From: Aristolochia californica | Lineage: Eukaryota > Streptophyta > Magnoliopsida > Piperales > Aristolochiaceae | DNA length: 64,000 nt | Assembly: GCA_029961685.1 (NCBI GenBank) | Contig: JARWKL010000008.1 | Location: forward strand, 19,501,981-19,565,980 | Direction of reading: 5' to 3' | Part shown: piece by piece, positions 1-13,240 of the stretch | How the letters are laid out: every line of letters starts with the position of its first letter | Position numbering within the stretch: position 1 is the first letter of the stretch | Made by a program: the position numbers and the translations under genes | Notes under the pieces: generated by a model | What the model was told of the DNA's origin: nothing | Databases searched by the model: none | The model's input: the letters and a program-made list of their open reading frames with translations, nothing else

Positions 1-3000
1 CCATACCTTTTAAAAATAATAAAATTAAATTCCCAAGTGAACGTGCGGTGGGATTTTTACCCGAGTCAAATAAGCCATTATTTTGCCCATTTACAAAAAG
101 CTGACCTAACGATCTTAGATGATTATAAAGAGATTTATCATGCGTAATAGACTTTATTTTTGTAAGGAATGACTTATGGATTGGTAGTCAGCATCCAGTA
201 AAAAATCCCCCGCCTCCCACTTTTCTCGACGATTGCAGAACTTGATATATAAAAACTAAATAGAGTTTACAATCCCTAAAAATTACATACACCTTTTTTT
301 AATTATCTGACTCTACATTTGTACATTGTGCATTTCCGTTTTAGTTGTATACTTTTTTCTTAAATCAAAACTTTGAGTTTTCACTTTCCCTTAATCTCGT
401 AAACAAAAAAAAGAGAAAAAAGGCAAATAGATCACAATAAAATGAAAATTTTAGAGTTTATGTATGGAAAGAATTTAAAGTAATAACAACTGTAAGTAAA
501 TAAAATTTATTCACACACCAAAAATGCACTCTAAATTTTTGGTATCCAAGTTTGGGGAAATTCCACTAGTTCAACCCTAATAGCTAGGAATTTTGTAAGA
601 AAGAGATTTTTCTACGCATGTTTTAAAAAATGGATATGCATGCTTGAAACAATTTAAATATGCAAATTACCTATGGATCCTAACCTTTTAAAGAATATAA
701 CATTAAGTTCCCAAGTGAACGTGCGGTGGGATATTTACCCGAGTGAAACAAACCATAATTTTGCCCATTTACAAAAAAGCTGACCTAACGATCATAGATG
801 ATTCTAAAGTGATTTATCAATTGTAACATTCTATATTTTTGTAAGGAATGATATATGGATTACGAGTCAACCCTCAGTAAAAAATCCCCCGCCTCCCCCT
901 TTTCCTGACGATTGCAGAACCTGATATATAAAAACTAAAAAGAGTTGACAATCCCTAAAAATTATAGTCATTTTTTTGGAATTGTCTCTCTGTACATTTT
1001 TGCATTGTGCATTTCGATTTTAGATGTATATTCTTAAATCAAAACTTCAGTTTTAACTTTCCATTCATCTCGTAAACAAAAAAAGAGATAAAAGGCAAAT
1101 AGACCACAACAAAATGAAAATTTTAGAGTATATGTATGGAAAGAATTTAAAGAAATAAAAAATGTAAGTAAAGAAAATTTATTCACACACCACAAATGAA
1201 CACAAAAGTTTTGTTATCCAAGTTTGGGAAAATTCTACTAGTTAAACCCTAATACCTCCGAATTTTATAAGAAAGAGATTTTTTGACACATGTTTTAAAA
1301 AATGGATATGCATGCTTGAAACATGTTAAAGATGCAAATGACCTATGGATGCAAACTTTTTAAAGAGAACAACATTAAATTTCCAAGTGAACCTGCGGTG
1401 GGATATTTACCCGAGTCAGATAAGCCATTACTTTGCCTATTTACCAAAAGCTGACCTAACGATCATAGATGATTGTAAAGTGATCTATCATGCATAACGG
1501 GCTTTATTTTTTTTAAGGAATGACTTATCGATTGGGAGTCAACACTCAGTTAAAAGTCCCTGCCTCCCCCTTTCCCTGACGATTGCCAAACTTGATATAT
1601 AAATGCTAAAAAAAGTTTAGAATCCCTAAAAATTACAAGCACTTTTTGGGAAGTATCTCTCTCTACATTTGTGCATTGTGCATTTCCATTTTACATGTAT
1701 ACTTTTTTCTTAAATCAAAACTTGAATTTATACTTTCACTTCATCTCGTAAACAAAAAGAGAGATAAAAGGCAAATAGATCACAACAAAATTAAAATTTT
1801 AGAGTTTATTTATGGAAAGAATTTAAAGCAACAACAAATATGAGTAAAGAAAATTTATTCACAGACAACAAATGAACACAAAAGTATTTTTATCCAAGTT
1901 TGGGAAATTCCACTAGTTCAACCCTAATAGCTCGGAATTTTATAAGAAAGAGATTTTTCTACACATGTTTTAAAAAAATGGATATGCATGCTTGAAACAT
2001 GTTAAAGATGCAAATGACCTATGGATCCAAAATTTTTAAAGACAATAACATTAAATTTCCAAGTGAACGTGCGGTGGGATATTTACCCGAGTCAGACAAG
2101 CCATTATTTTGCCCATTTACAAAAAGGTGACCTAATGATCATAGATGATTGTAAAGAGATTTATCATGCGTAATGGGCTATTTGTTTTCGTAAAGAATGA
2201 GTTATGGATTGGGAGTCAACACTCTGTTAAAAAACTCCCACCTTCCCCTTTTCCCTATGGTTGCAGAACCTGTTATAAAAACAAAAAATAGTTTACAATC
2301 CCTAAAAATTACAGACACTTTTGGAATTATCTCGCTCTACATTTGTGCATTATACATGTCTATTTTAGATGTATAGTTTTTTCTTAAGTCAAAAGTTGAG
2401 TTTACAGTTTCCCTTCATCTCGTAAACAAAAAAAGCGAAAAAAAGCAAATAGATCACAACAAAATCAAAATTTTAGAGTTTATGTATGGAAAGAATTTAA
2501 AGCAATAACAAATGTAAGTAAAGAAATTTTTTCCATACACCACAATTCAACACTAAAGTTTTGATATCCAAGTTTGGGAAAATTCCACTTGTTCAACCTT
2601 AATAGCTCGGAATTTTATAAGAAATAGATTTTTCTACACATGTTTTAAAAATGGATATGCATGCTTGAGACATGTTAAAGATGCAACTGACCTATGGATC
2701 CAAACCTTTTAAAGAGAATAACATTAAATTCCGAAGTGAATGGGCGGTGGGATATTTACCCGAGTCAAACAAGCCTTTATTTTGCCCATTTACAAAAAGC
2801 TGACCTAACGATCATAGATCATTGTAAAGTGATTTATCATGTGTAACGGGCTTAATTTTTGTAAGGAATGATTTATGTATTGGGATTCGGCACTCAGTTA
2901 AAAATCCCCTGCCTCCCCCTTTTCCCGACGATTACAGAACCTAATATATAAAAACAAAAAAGAGTTTACAATCCCTATAAATTACAAACACTTTTTGGAA

Positions 3001-3996
3001 TTATCTCTCTCTACATTTGTGCATTGTGCCTTCCCATATTAGATGTATAGTTTTTTTCTTAAATCAAAACTTGAGTATTCACTTTCCCTTCATCTCTTAA
3101 ACAAAAAAGAGATAAAAGGCAAATAGATCACAACAAAATGAAAATTTTAGAGTTTAAGTATGGAAAGAATTTAATGCAAATAACAAATGTAAGTAAAGAA
3201 AATTTATTCACACACCACAAATGAATAGAAAAGTTTTGTTATCCAAGTTTGGGAAATTCCACATGTTCAACCCTAACAGCTAGGAATTTTAGAAGAAAGA
3301 TTTTTCTACACATGTTTTAAAAAATGGATAAGCAAGCTTGAAACATGTTAAAGATACAAATGACATATGGATACAAACCTTGTAAAGATAATAACATTAA
3401 ATTCCCAAGTGAACGTGTGTTGGGATATTTACCTGAGTCAAACAAGCCATTTTTTTGCCATTTAGAAAAAGCTGACACAATGATCATAGATGATTGTAAA
3501 GTCATTTATCATGCATAACGGGCTATATTTTTGGAAGGAATGACTTTTGGATTGGGAGTCAACACACAGTTAAAAATACCCCGCTACCCTCTTTTCCCAA
3601 TGAATGCAGAACTTGATATGTAAAAACTACAAAGAGTTTACAATCCCTAAAAATTACAGATACTTTTTGGAATTATCTCTCTCTACATTTGTGCATTGTG
3701 CATTTCCATTTTAGATGTGTACTTTTTTCTAATATCAAAACTTGAGTTTTCACTTTCACTTCATCTCGTAAACAAAAAAAGATATAAAAGGCAAATAGAT
3801 CACAACAAACTGAAATTTTTTGACTTTATGTAAGCAAAGAATTTAAAGCAATAACAAATGTAAGTAAAGAAAGTTTATTCACATACCACAAATGAACACA
3901 AAATTTTTGTTATCCAAGTTTTGGAAATTGCTCTAGTTCAACCCTAATAGCTCGGAATTTATAAGAAATAGATTTTTCTACACATGTTTTAAAAAA
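1..3996. repeat. Diverged single monomers at the left edge
   Basis: This block holds a partial monomer (1-630, starting about 43 bases after where its landmark would lie) and monomers starting at 631, 1303, 1979, 2652 and 3325. Spacings are 672-676 bp. I saw no higher-order periodicity here: adjacent copies differ about equally from each other. Short open frames at 1646-1843 and 3317-3505 (minus) are accidental windows in the monomer. Nothing else is present. Confidence 0.9.
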
Positions 3997-6900
3997 TGGA
4001 TATGCATGCTTGAAACATATTAAAGATGAAAATGACCTATGGATCCAAACCTTTTAAAGATAATAACATTAAATTTCCAAGTGAACGTTCGGTGGGATAT
4101 TTACCTGAGTCAAACAAGCCAATATTTTGCCCATTTAAAAAAAGCTGACCTAACGATCATATATGATTGTAAAGTGATTTATCATGCATAACGGGCTATA
4201 TTTTTTTAAGGAATAACATAAGGATTGAGAGTCAACACTCAGTTAAAAATCCCTCACCTCCCCCTTTTCCTGACGATTGCAGAACCGGATATATAAAAAC
4301 TAAAAAGAGTTTACAATCCCTAAAAATTATAGTCACTTTTTGGAATTATATCTCTCTACATTTGTGCATTGTGCATTTCCATTTTACATGTATACTTTTT
4401 TCTTAAATAAAAAACTTGAGTTTTCAGTTTCCTTTCATCTCGTAAACAAAAACAGAGATAAAAGGCAAATAGATCACAACAAAATGAAAATTTTAGAGTT
4501 TATGTATGGAAAGAATTTAAAGCAATAACAAATGTAGGTAAAGAAAATTTATTCACACACCACTAATGAACAAAAAATTTTTGTTATCCAAGTTTGGGCA
4601 ATTCCTCTTGTTCAACCCTAATAGCTCGGAATTTTAGAAGAAAGAGATTTTTCTACACATGTTTCAAAAAATAGATATGCATGGTTGAAACATGTTAAAG
4701 ATGCAAGTGACCTATGGATCCAAACCTTTTAAAGATAGTAAAATTAAATTCCCAAGTGAATGTGCGGTGGGATATTTACACAATTCTAACAACCAATATT
4801 TTACCCATTTATAAAAAGCTGACCTAATGATTATATATGATTGTACAGTGATTTATCATGCATAATGGACTGTATTTCTGTAACGAATGACTTATGGATT
4901 GGGAGTCAGCACTTAGTTAAAAATGCCCCGCCTCCCTCTTTTCCCGACGATTGCAGAACTTGAAATATAAAAACTAAAAAGAGTTTATAATCCCAAAAAT
5001 TATAGACACTTTTTGGAATTATCTTTCTACATTTGTGCATTTTGCATTTCCATTAGATGTATACTTTTTTCTTAATTCAAAACTTGAGTTTTCACTTTCC
5101 CTTCATCTCGTAAACAAAAAAAGAGATAATAGGCAAACAGATCACTACAAACTGAAAATTTTAGAGTTTATGTATGGAAAGAATTTAATGCAATCACAAA
5201 TGTAAGTAAAAAAAATTTATTCAAACACCACAAAATGAACTCAAAATTTTTGTTATCCAAGTTTGAGAAATAATACTAGTTCAACTCTAATAGCTCGGAA
5301 TTTTATAAGAAAGACATTTTTCTACACATTTTTTAAAAAATGGATATGCATGCTTGAAACATGTTAGAGATGCAAATGACCTCTGGATCCAAACCTTTTA
5401 AAGATAATGACAATAAATTCCCAAGTGAACGTTCGGTGGGATATTTACCCGAGTTAAATAAGCCATTATTTTGCCTATTTACAAAAAACTGACATATCGA
5501 TCATAGATGATTTTAAAGTGATTTATCATGCATAACGGGCTATATTTTAGTAAGGAATGACTTATGGATTGGGTGTTAATATTCAGTTAAAAATCCCCCG
5601 CCTCCCCCTATTCTCAACGATTGCAGAACCTGAGATATAAAAACTAAAAATAGTTTACAATCCCTAAAAATTGCAGACACTTTTCTGAATTATCTCTCTC
5701 AACATTTGTGCATTGTGCATTCCCATTTTAGATGTATACATTTTTCTTAAATCAAAACTTGAGTTTTCCCTTTCACTTCATCTCGTAAACTAAAAAAGAG
5801 AGATAAAAGGCAAATAGATCACAACAAAATGAAAATTTTAGAGTTTATGTGTGGAAAGAATTTAAAGCAATAACAAATGTACGTAAAGAAAATTTATTCA
5901 CGAACCAGAAATGAAAAGAAAAGTTTTGTTATCCAAGTTTCGAAAATTCCACTAGTTCAACCCTAATATCTCAGAATTTTATAAGAAAGCGATTCTTCTA
6001 CACAGGTTTTAAAAAATAGATATGCATGCTTGATACATGTTAAAGATGCAAATGGCCTATGGATCTAAACCTTTTAAAGATAATAACTTTAAATTCCCAA
6101 GTGAACATGCGGTGGGATATTTACCCGAGTGCAACAAGCCATTATTTTGCCAATTTACAAAAAGCTAAACTAATGATCATATATGATTGTAAAGTGATTT
6201 ATCATGCGTAATGGGCTATATTTTTGTAAGAAATGACTTATGGATTGGGAGTCAACACTCAGTTAAAAATCCCCCGCCTCCCCTTTTTCTCGACTTCTAC
6301 ATAACATGATTTATAAGAACTAAAAAGAGTTTAGAATCCCTAAAACTTACTGACACTTTTTGGAATTATCTCTCTCTACATTTGTGCATTCTGTATTTCC
6401 ATTTGAGATCTATACTTCTTTATCAAATCAAAACTTGAGTTTTCACTTTCCCTTCATCTTGTAAACAAAAAAAGAGATAAAAGGCAAATAGATTCCAACA
6501 AAATGAAAATTTTAGATTTTATCTATGGAAAGAATTTAAAGCAATAACAAATGTAAGTAAAGAAAATTTATTCACACACCAAAATTGAATACAAAGTTTT
6601 ATTACCCAAGTCTGGGAAAATTCCACTAGTTCAACCCTTAATGCTCAGAATTGTATAAGAAATAGATTTCTCTACACATGTTTTAAAAAATGGATATGCA
6701 TGCTTGAAACATGTTTAAGCTGCTAATGACCTATGGATCCAAACCTTTTAAAGATAATGACAATAAATTCTCAAGTGAACGTTTGGTGGGATATTTACCC
6801 GAGTCAAACAAGCCATTATTTTGTCCATTTACAAAAAGAAGATCTAACGATCATAGATGAGTGTAAAGTGATTAATCATGCATATTTGGCTCTATTTTTG

Positions 6901-7364
6901 TAAGGAATAACTTATGGATTGGGGGTCAACATTTAGTTAAAATTCCCCCGCCTCTCCCTATTCCTAACGATTGCAGAACCTGAGATATAAAAACTAAAAA
7001 GAGTTTGCAATCCCTAAAAATTCCAAACACTTTTTGGAATAATCTCTCTGAACATTTGTGCATTGTGAATTTCCATTTTAGATGTATACATTTTTCTTAA
7101 ATTAAAACTTGAGTTTTCACTGATACTTCAACTCATAACCAAATAAAGAGATAAAAGGCAAATAGATCACAACAAAATGAAAATTTTAGAGTTTATGTGT
7201 GGAAAGAATTTAAAGCAATAAAAAATGTACATAAAGAAAATTTATTCACACACCACAAATGAACACAAAAGTTTTTTTATACAAGTTTGGGAAATTCCAC
7301 TAGTTCAACCCTAATGGCTCGGAATTTTATAGGAAAGAGATTTTTCTACACATGTTTTAAAGAA
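3997..7364. repeat. Older five-monomer HOR, unit 1 (D-E-A-B-A2)
   Basis: Monomers start at 3997, 4672, 5341, 6017 and 6691. Diagnostic variants make them recognisable in later units. Type E has TTTACACAATTC near 4775, TTTATAATCCCAAAAATTAT near 4985 and GAAATAATACTAGTTC near 5268. Type A has GACAATAAATTC and CCTGAGATATAAAAAC. Type B has CTCGACTTCTACATAAC at 6289 and ends in CAACCCTTAATGCTC. The unit is 3368 bp, and the same types follow again 3367-3370 bp downstream. Divergence from the next unit is substantial (roughly 5-10% by eye), so this layer is older than the 3352-bp HOR at 11.9-25.3 kb. Confidence 0.75.
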
Positions 7365-10300
7365 TGGATATGCATGTTTGAAACATGTTAAAGATGCAAA
7401 TGACCTATGGATCCAAACCATTTAAAGATAATAACATTAAATTTCCAAGTGAACGTTCGGTGGGATATTTACCTGAATCAATCAAGCCATTATTTTGCCC
7501 ATTTACAAAAGGTTGACCTAATGATCATAGATGATTGTAAGGTGATTTATCTTGCGTAACGGGCTATATTTTTTTTACGAATGACATAAGAATTGAGAGT
7601 CAACACTCAGTTAAAAATCCCCCGCTTCCCCCTTTTCCTGACGATTGTAGAACCGGATATATAAAAACTAAAAAGAGTTTACAATCCCGAAAAATTACAG
7701 TCACTTTTTGGAATTATATCTCACTACATTTGTGCATTGTGCATTTCCATTTTAGATGTATACTTTTTTCTTAAATCAAAACTTCAGTTTTCACTTTCCC
7801 TTCATCTCGTAAACAAAAAAAGATATAAAAGGCAAATAGATCACAACAAAATGAAAATTTTAGACTTTATGTGTGTAAAGAATTTAGAGCAATAACAAAT
7901 GTAAGTAAAGAAAATTTATTAAAAAACCACAAATGAACAAAAAAATTTTGTTATCCAAGTATATGCAATTCCACTTGTTCAACCCTAATAGCTCGGAATT
8001 TTAGAAGAAAGAGATTTTTCTATACATGTTTTAAAAAATGGATATGCATGGTTGAAACATGTTAAAGATGAAAATGACCTATGGATCCAAACCTTTTAAA
8101 GATAGTAACATTAAATTCCCAAGTGAACGTGCGGTGGGATATTTACCCAATTCAAACAAGCCAATATTTTACCCATTTACAAAAAGAGGGCCTAACGATC
8201 ATATATGATTGTACAATGATTTATCATGCATAACGGGCTATATTTTTGTAACGAATGACTTATGGATTGGGATTCAATACTTAGTTAAAAAAGCCCCGCC
8301 TCCCTCTTTTCCCGACGATTGCAGAACATGAAATATAAAAACTAAAAAGAATTTATAATCCCAAAAATTACAGACACTTTTTGGAATTATCTCTTTCTAT
8401 ATTTGTGCATTGTGCATTTCCATTTTAGATGTATACTTTTTTCTTAATTCAAAACTTGAGTTTTCACTTTCCCTCATCTCGTAAACAAAAAAGGAGATAA
8501 AAGGCAAACAGATCACAACAAAATGAAAATTTTAGAGTTTATGTATCGAAAGAATTTAATGCAATCACAAATGTAAGTAATGAAAATTTATTCACACTCC
8601 ACAAATGAACACAAAATTTTTGTTATCCAAGTTTGGGAAATAATACGAGTTCAACCCTAAAAGATCGGAATTTTATAAGAAATAGATTTTTCTACACATT
8701 TTTTAAAAAATGGATATGCATGCTTGAAACATGTTAAAGATGCAAATGACCTATGGATCCAAACCTTTTAAAGATAATGACAATAAATTTTAAAGTGAAC
8801 GTTTGGTGGGACATTTACCCGAGTCAAACAAGCCATTATTTCGCCTATTTACAAAAAGCTGACATAACGATTATAGATGTTTGGAAAGTGATTTATTATG
8901 CATAACAAGCTATATATTTGTAAGGAATGACTTATGGATCTGGTGTCAACACTCAGTAAAAAATCCCCCGCCTCCCCCTATTCCCGACGATTGCAGAACC
9001 TGAGATATAAAAGCTAAAAAGAGTTTACAATCCCAAAAAATTGTAGACACTTTTTTGAATTATCTCTCTCAACATTTGTGCATTGTGCATTCCCATTTTA
9101 GATGTATACTTTTTCTTAAATCAAAACTTGAGTTTTCACTTTCACTTCATCTCGTCAACAAAAAAAGAGAGATAAAAGACAAATAGATCACAACAAAATG
9201 AAAATTTTAGAGTTTTTGTGTGGAAAGAATTTAAAGCAATAACAAATGTACATACAGAAAATTTATTTACACACCACAAGTGAACATGCGGTGGGATATT
9301 TACCCGAGTGAATCAAGCCATTATTTTGCTAATTTACCAAAAGCTGAACTAACGATCATAGATGATTGTAATGTGGTTTATTATGCGTAACGGGCTATAT
9401 TTTTTAAAGGATTGACTTATAGATTGGGAGTCAACACTCAGTTAAAACTCCGGCCTCCCCCTTTTCTCGACTTCTACATAACCTGATATATAAAAATTAA
9501 AAAGAGTTTACAATCCCTAAAACTTACAGACACTTTTTGGAATTATCTCTCTCTACATTTGTGCATTCTGCATTTCCATTTTAGATCTATACTTTTTTCT
9601 CAAATCAAAACTTGAGTTTTTACTTTCCCATCATCTCGTAAACAAAAAAAAGAGGTAAAAGGCAATTAGAACACAACAAAATGAAAATTTTAGATTCTAT
9701 GTATGGAAATAATTAAAAGTAATAACAAATGTAAGTAAATAAAATTTATTCACACACCAAAATTGAACACAAAAGTTTTGTTATCCAAGTCTGGGAAAAT
9801 TCCACTAGTTCAACCCTTAATGCTCGGAATTGTATAAGAAAGAGATTTTTCTACACATGTTTTAAAAAATGAATATGCATGCTTGAAACATGTTTAAGAT
9901 GCTAATGACCTATGGATCCAAACCTTTTAAAGATAATGACAATAAATTCTCAAGTGAACGTTCGGTGGGATATTTACCCGAATCAATCAAGTCATTATTT
10001 TGCCCATTTACAAAAAGCTGACCTAACGATCATAGATGATTGTAATGTGATTTATCATGCGTAACGGGCTATATTTTTGTAAGGAATGACTGATGGATTG
10101 AGGGTGAACACTCAGTTAAAACTCCCCGCTTCCCCCTTTTCCTGACGATTGCAATACCTGATATATAAAAAATAAAAAGCGTTTAGAATCCCTAACAATT
10201 ATAGACACTTTTTGAAATTATCTCTCTCTACATTTGTGCATTGTGCATTTCCATTTTTTATGTATAATTTTTTCTTAAACAAAACTTGATTTTTCACTTT

Positions 10301-10542
10301 CCCTTCATCTCGTAAACAAAAATAGAGATAAAAGGAAAATAGATCACAACAAAATTAAAATTTTAGAGTTGATGTATGGAAAGAATTTAATGCAATAACA
10401 AATGTAAGTAAATAAAATTTATTCACACACCAAAAATGAACACAAAAGTTTTGTTATCCAGGTTTGGGAAAATTCCACTAGTTCAACCCTAACTGCTCGT
10501 TATTTTATAAGAAAGAATTTTTTCAACACATGTTTTAAAAAA
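7365..10542. repeat. Older five-monomer HOR, unit 2, with one truncated monomer
   Basis: The type order of unit 1 repeats: D at 7365 (TTACCTGAATCAATCAAGCC), E at 8039 (ATTTACCCAATTC, TTTATAATCCCAAAAATTAC, GAAATAATACGAGTTC), A at 8711 (GACAATAAATT, CCTGAGATATAAAAGC), then a B-type monomer (CTCGACTTCTACATAAC at 9466) and a monomer at 9869 that begins like 6691. The unit is 3178 bp, about 190 bp shorter than unit 1, because of the deletion at about 9280. The 9869 monomer starts like A2 but its body resembles D, so it may be a hybrid. Confidence 0.75.
9274..9288. other. Deletion junction: A/B monomer fusion missing 192 bp
   Basis: The end of an A-type monomer (CACACCACAA) is joined directly to the GTGAACATGCGGTGGG block of the next B-type monomer. 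The distance from landmark 8711 to landmark 9869 is 1158 bp, whereas the matching pair elsewhere spans 1350 bp (5341 to 6691) or 1352 bp (11889 to 13241). The missing segment includes the landmark dyad and BamHI block. The flanking sequences share CAA at the join, consistent with microhomology or slippage. Confidence 0.85.
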
Positions 10543-11890
10543 TGGATATGCATGCCTGAAACATGTTAAAAATTTAAATGACCTATGGATCCAAACCTTA
10601 TTAAGAAAACAACATTAAATTCCCAACTGAACGTGCGATGGGATATTTACCCGAGTCAAACAATCAATTATTTTGCACATTTGCAAAAAGCTGACCTAAG
10701 ATCATAGATTAATCTGAAGTGATTTATCATGTGTAACGGGCTATATTTTTTGTAAGGAATGACTTATGGATTATGAGTCAACACTCAGTTAAAAAACCCC
10801 GGTTTCCTCCTTTTCTTGACGATTACAGAACCGGATATATAAAAACTAAAGGAGTTTACAATCCCTAAAAATTACAGATACTTTTTGGAATTATCTCTGT
10901 CTTCATTTTTGCTTTGTGCATTTCCATTTTAGATGTCTACTTTTTTCTTAAAAGAAAACTTGAGTTTTCACTTTCCCTTCATCTCGTCAACAAATAATAG
11001 AAACAAGGCAAATAGATCACAACAAAATGAAAATTTTAGATTTTTTGTATTCAAAGAATTTAAAGCTAAAACAAATTTAAGTAAAGAAAATTTATTCACA
11101 CACCACAAATGAACACGAAAGTTTTGTTATCCAACATTGGGAAAATTTCACTAGTTCAAGCCTAATAGCTCGGAATTTTAAAAGAAATAGATTTTTCTAC
11201 ACATGTTTTAAAAAATGGATACGCATGCTTGAAACATGTTAAAGATGCAAATGACCTATGGATCTAAAAATTTTAAAGATAGTAACATTAAATTCCAAAG
11301 TGAACGTGCAGTGGGATATTTACCCAATTCAAACAAGGCAATATTTAACCCATTTAAAAAAAGCTGACCTAACGATCATATATGATTGTACAGTGATTTA
11401 TCATGCATAACAGGCTATATTTTTTTAATGAGTGAATTATGGATTGGGAGTCAGCACTTAGTTAAACATCCCCCGCGTCCCTCTTTTCCCGACTATTACA
11501 GAACTTGAAATAGAAAAACTAAAACTAGTTTATAATCCCAAAAATTACAGACACTTTTTGGAATTATCTATTTCTAAATTTGTGCATTGTGCATTTCCAT
11601 TTTAGATGTATACTTTTTTCTTAATTCAAAACTTGAGTTTTCACTTTCCCTTTATCTTGTAAACAAAAAAGGAGATAAAAGGCAAATAGATCACAACAAA
11701 ATGAAAATTTTAGAGTTTATGTATGGAAAGAGTTTAATGTAATCACAAATGTAAGTAGAGAAAATTTATTCACACACCACAAATGAACACAAAATTTTTG
11801 TTATCCAAGTTTGGGAAATAATACTAGTTCAACCCTAATAGCTCAGAATTTTATAAGAAAGAGATTTTTCTACACATTTAAAAAAAAAGG
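10543..11890. repeat. Two monomers (F-like and E-type) leading into the young HOR
   Basis: The monomer at 10543 is the diverged relative of the young HOR's F monomer: it shares GGATTATGAGTCAACAC, the CTCCTTTTCTTGA stretch and a TCTGAAGTGATTTATCATG segment. The monomer at 11216 is E-type (TTTACCCAATTCAAAC, TTTATAATCCCAAAAATTAC, GAAATAATACTAGTTC). E-type therefore recurs at 4672, 8039 and 11216, each time directly before an A-type monomer. This ties the older HOR to the young one that starts in the next monomer. Confidence 0.7.
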
Positions 11891-12564
11891 GATATGCATG
11901 CTTGAAACATGTTCAAGTTTCAAATGACCTATGTATCCAAACCTTTTAAAGATAATAACAATAAATTCCCAAATGAAACTTCGGTGGGATATTTACCCGA
12001 GTCAAACAAGCCATTATTTTGCCTATTTACAAAAAGCTGACATAACGATCATAGATGATTGTAAAGTGATTTATCATGCATAACTGGCTATATTTTTGTA
12101 AGGAATGACTTATGGATTGGGTGTCAACACTTAGTTAAAAATCCCCCGCCTCCCTCTTTTCCTGACGATTGCAGAACCAGAGATATAAAAACTAAAAAAA
12201 CTTTACAATCCCTAAAAATTGCATACACTTTTCTGAATTATCTCTCTCAACATTTTTGCATTGTGCATTCCCATTTTATATGCATACTATTTTCTTAAAT
12301 GAAAACTTGAGTTTTCACTTTCACTTCATCTCGTAAACAAAACAAGAGAGATAAAAGGCAAATAGATCACAACAAAATGAAAATTTTAGAGTTTATGTGG
12401 GGAAAGAATTTAAAGCAATAACAAATGTACGTAAAGAAAATTTATTCACACACCACAAATGAACACAAAAGTTTTGTTATTCAAGTTTGGAAAATTCCAC
12501 TAGTTCAACCCTAATAGCTCGAAGTTTTATAAGAAAGTGATTTTTCTACATATGTTTTAAAAAA
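11889..12564. repeat. HOR monomer A (copy 1)
   Basis: 676 bp. Diagnostic features are ACATGTTCAAGTTTCAAATG, loss of the BamHI site (GTATCC), AACAATAAATTCCCAAATGA, AACCAGAGATATAAAAAC, CTCTCTCAACATTTTTGC and GTGGGGAAAGAATTTAAAGC. It is related to the older A-type monomers at 5341 and 8711 (GAGATATAAAA, CTCTCAACATTTGTG, ACAAATGTACGTA). The equivalents in the other copies start at 15241, 18593 and 21945. Confidence 0.9.
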
Positions 12565-13240
12565 TGGATATGCATGCTTGAAACATGTTAAAGATGCAAA
12601 TTACCTATGGATCCAATCCTTTTAAAGATAATAACTTTAAATTCCCAAGTGAACGTGCAGTGGGATATTTATCCGAGTGAAACAAGCATTTATTTTGCCA
12701 ATTTACAAAAAGCTGAACTAACGATCATAGATGATTGTAAAGTGATTTATCATGCGAAACGAGCCATATTTTTGTAAGGAATGACTTATGGATTGGGAGT
12801 CAACACTCAGTTAAAAATCCCCCGCCTCCCACTTTTCTCGACTTCCGCATAACTTGATATATAAAAACTAAAGAGATTTTACAATCCCTAAAACTTACAG
12901 ACACTTTTTGGAATTATCTCTCTCTACATTTGTGCATTCTGCATTTCCATTTTAGATCTATACTTTTTTCTCAAATCAAAACTTGAGTGTTTACTTTCCC
13001 TTCATCTTGTAAACAAAAAAAAGAGATAAAAGGCAAATAGATCGCAACAAAATAAAAATTTTAGATTTTATGTATGGAAAGAATTTAAAGCAATAAAAAA
13101 TGTAAGTAAAGAAAATTTATTCACACACCAAAATTGAACACAAAAGTTTCGTTATCCAAGTCTAGGAAAATTCCACTAGTTCAACCCTTAATGCTCGGAA
13201 TTGTATAAGAAAGAGATTTTATTACACATGTTTTAAAAAA
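12565..13240. repeat. HOR monomer B (copy 1)
   Basis: 676 bp. Diagnostic features are GATAATAACTTTAAATTCCC, TTTATCCGAGTGAAACAAGC, CTCGACTTCCGCATAAC at 12837 replacing the usual GACGATTGCAGAACC, and the terminal CAACCCTTAATGCTCGGAAT. The BamHI site is at 12609-12614. It is related to the B-type monomers at 6017 and near 9.3 kb. The other copies start at 15917, 19269 and 22621. Confidence 0.9.
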
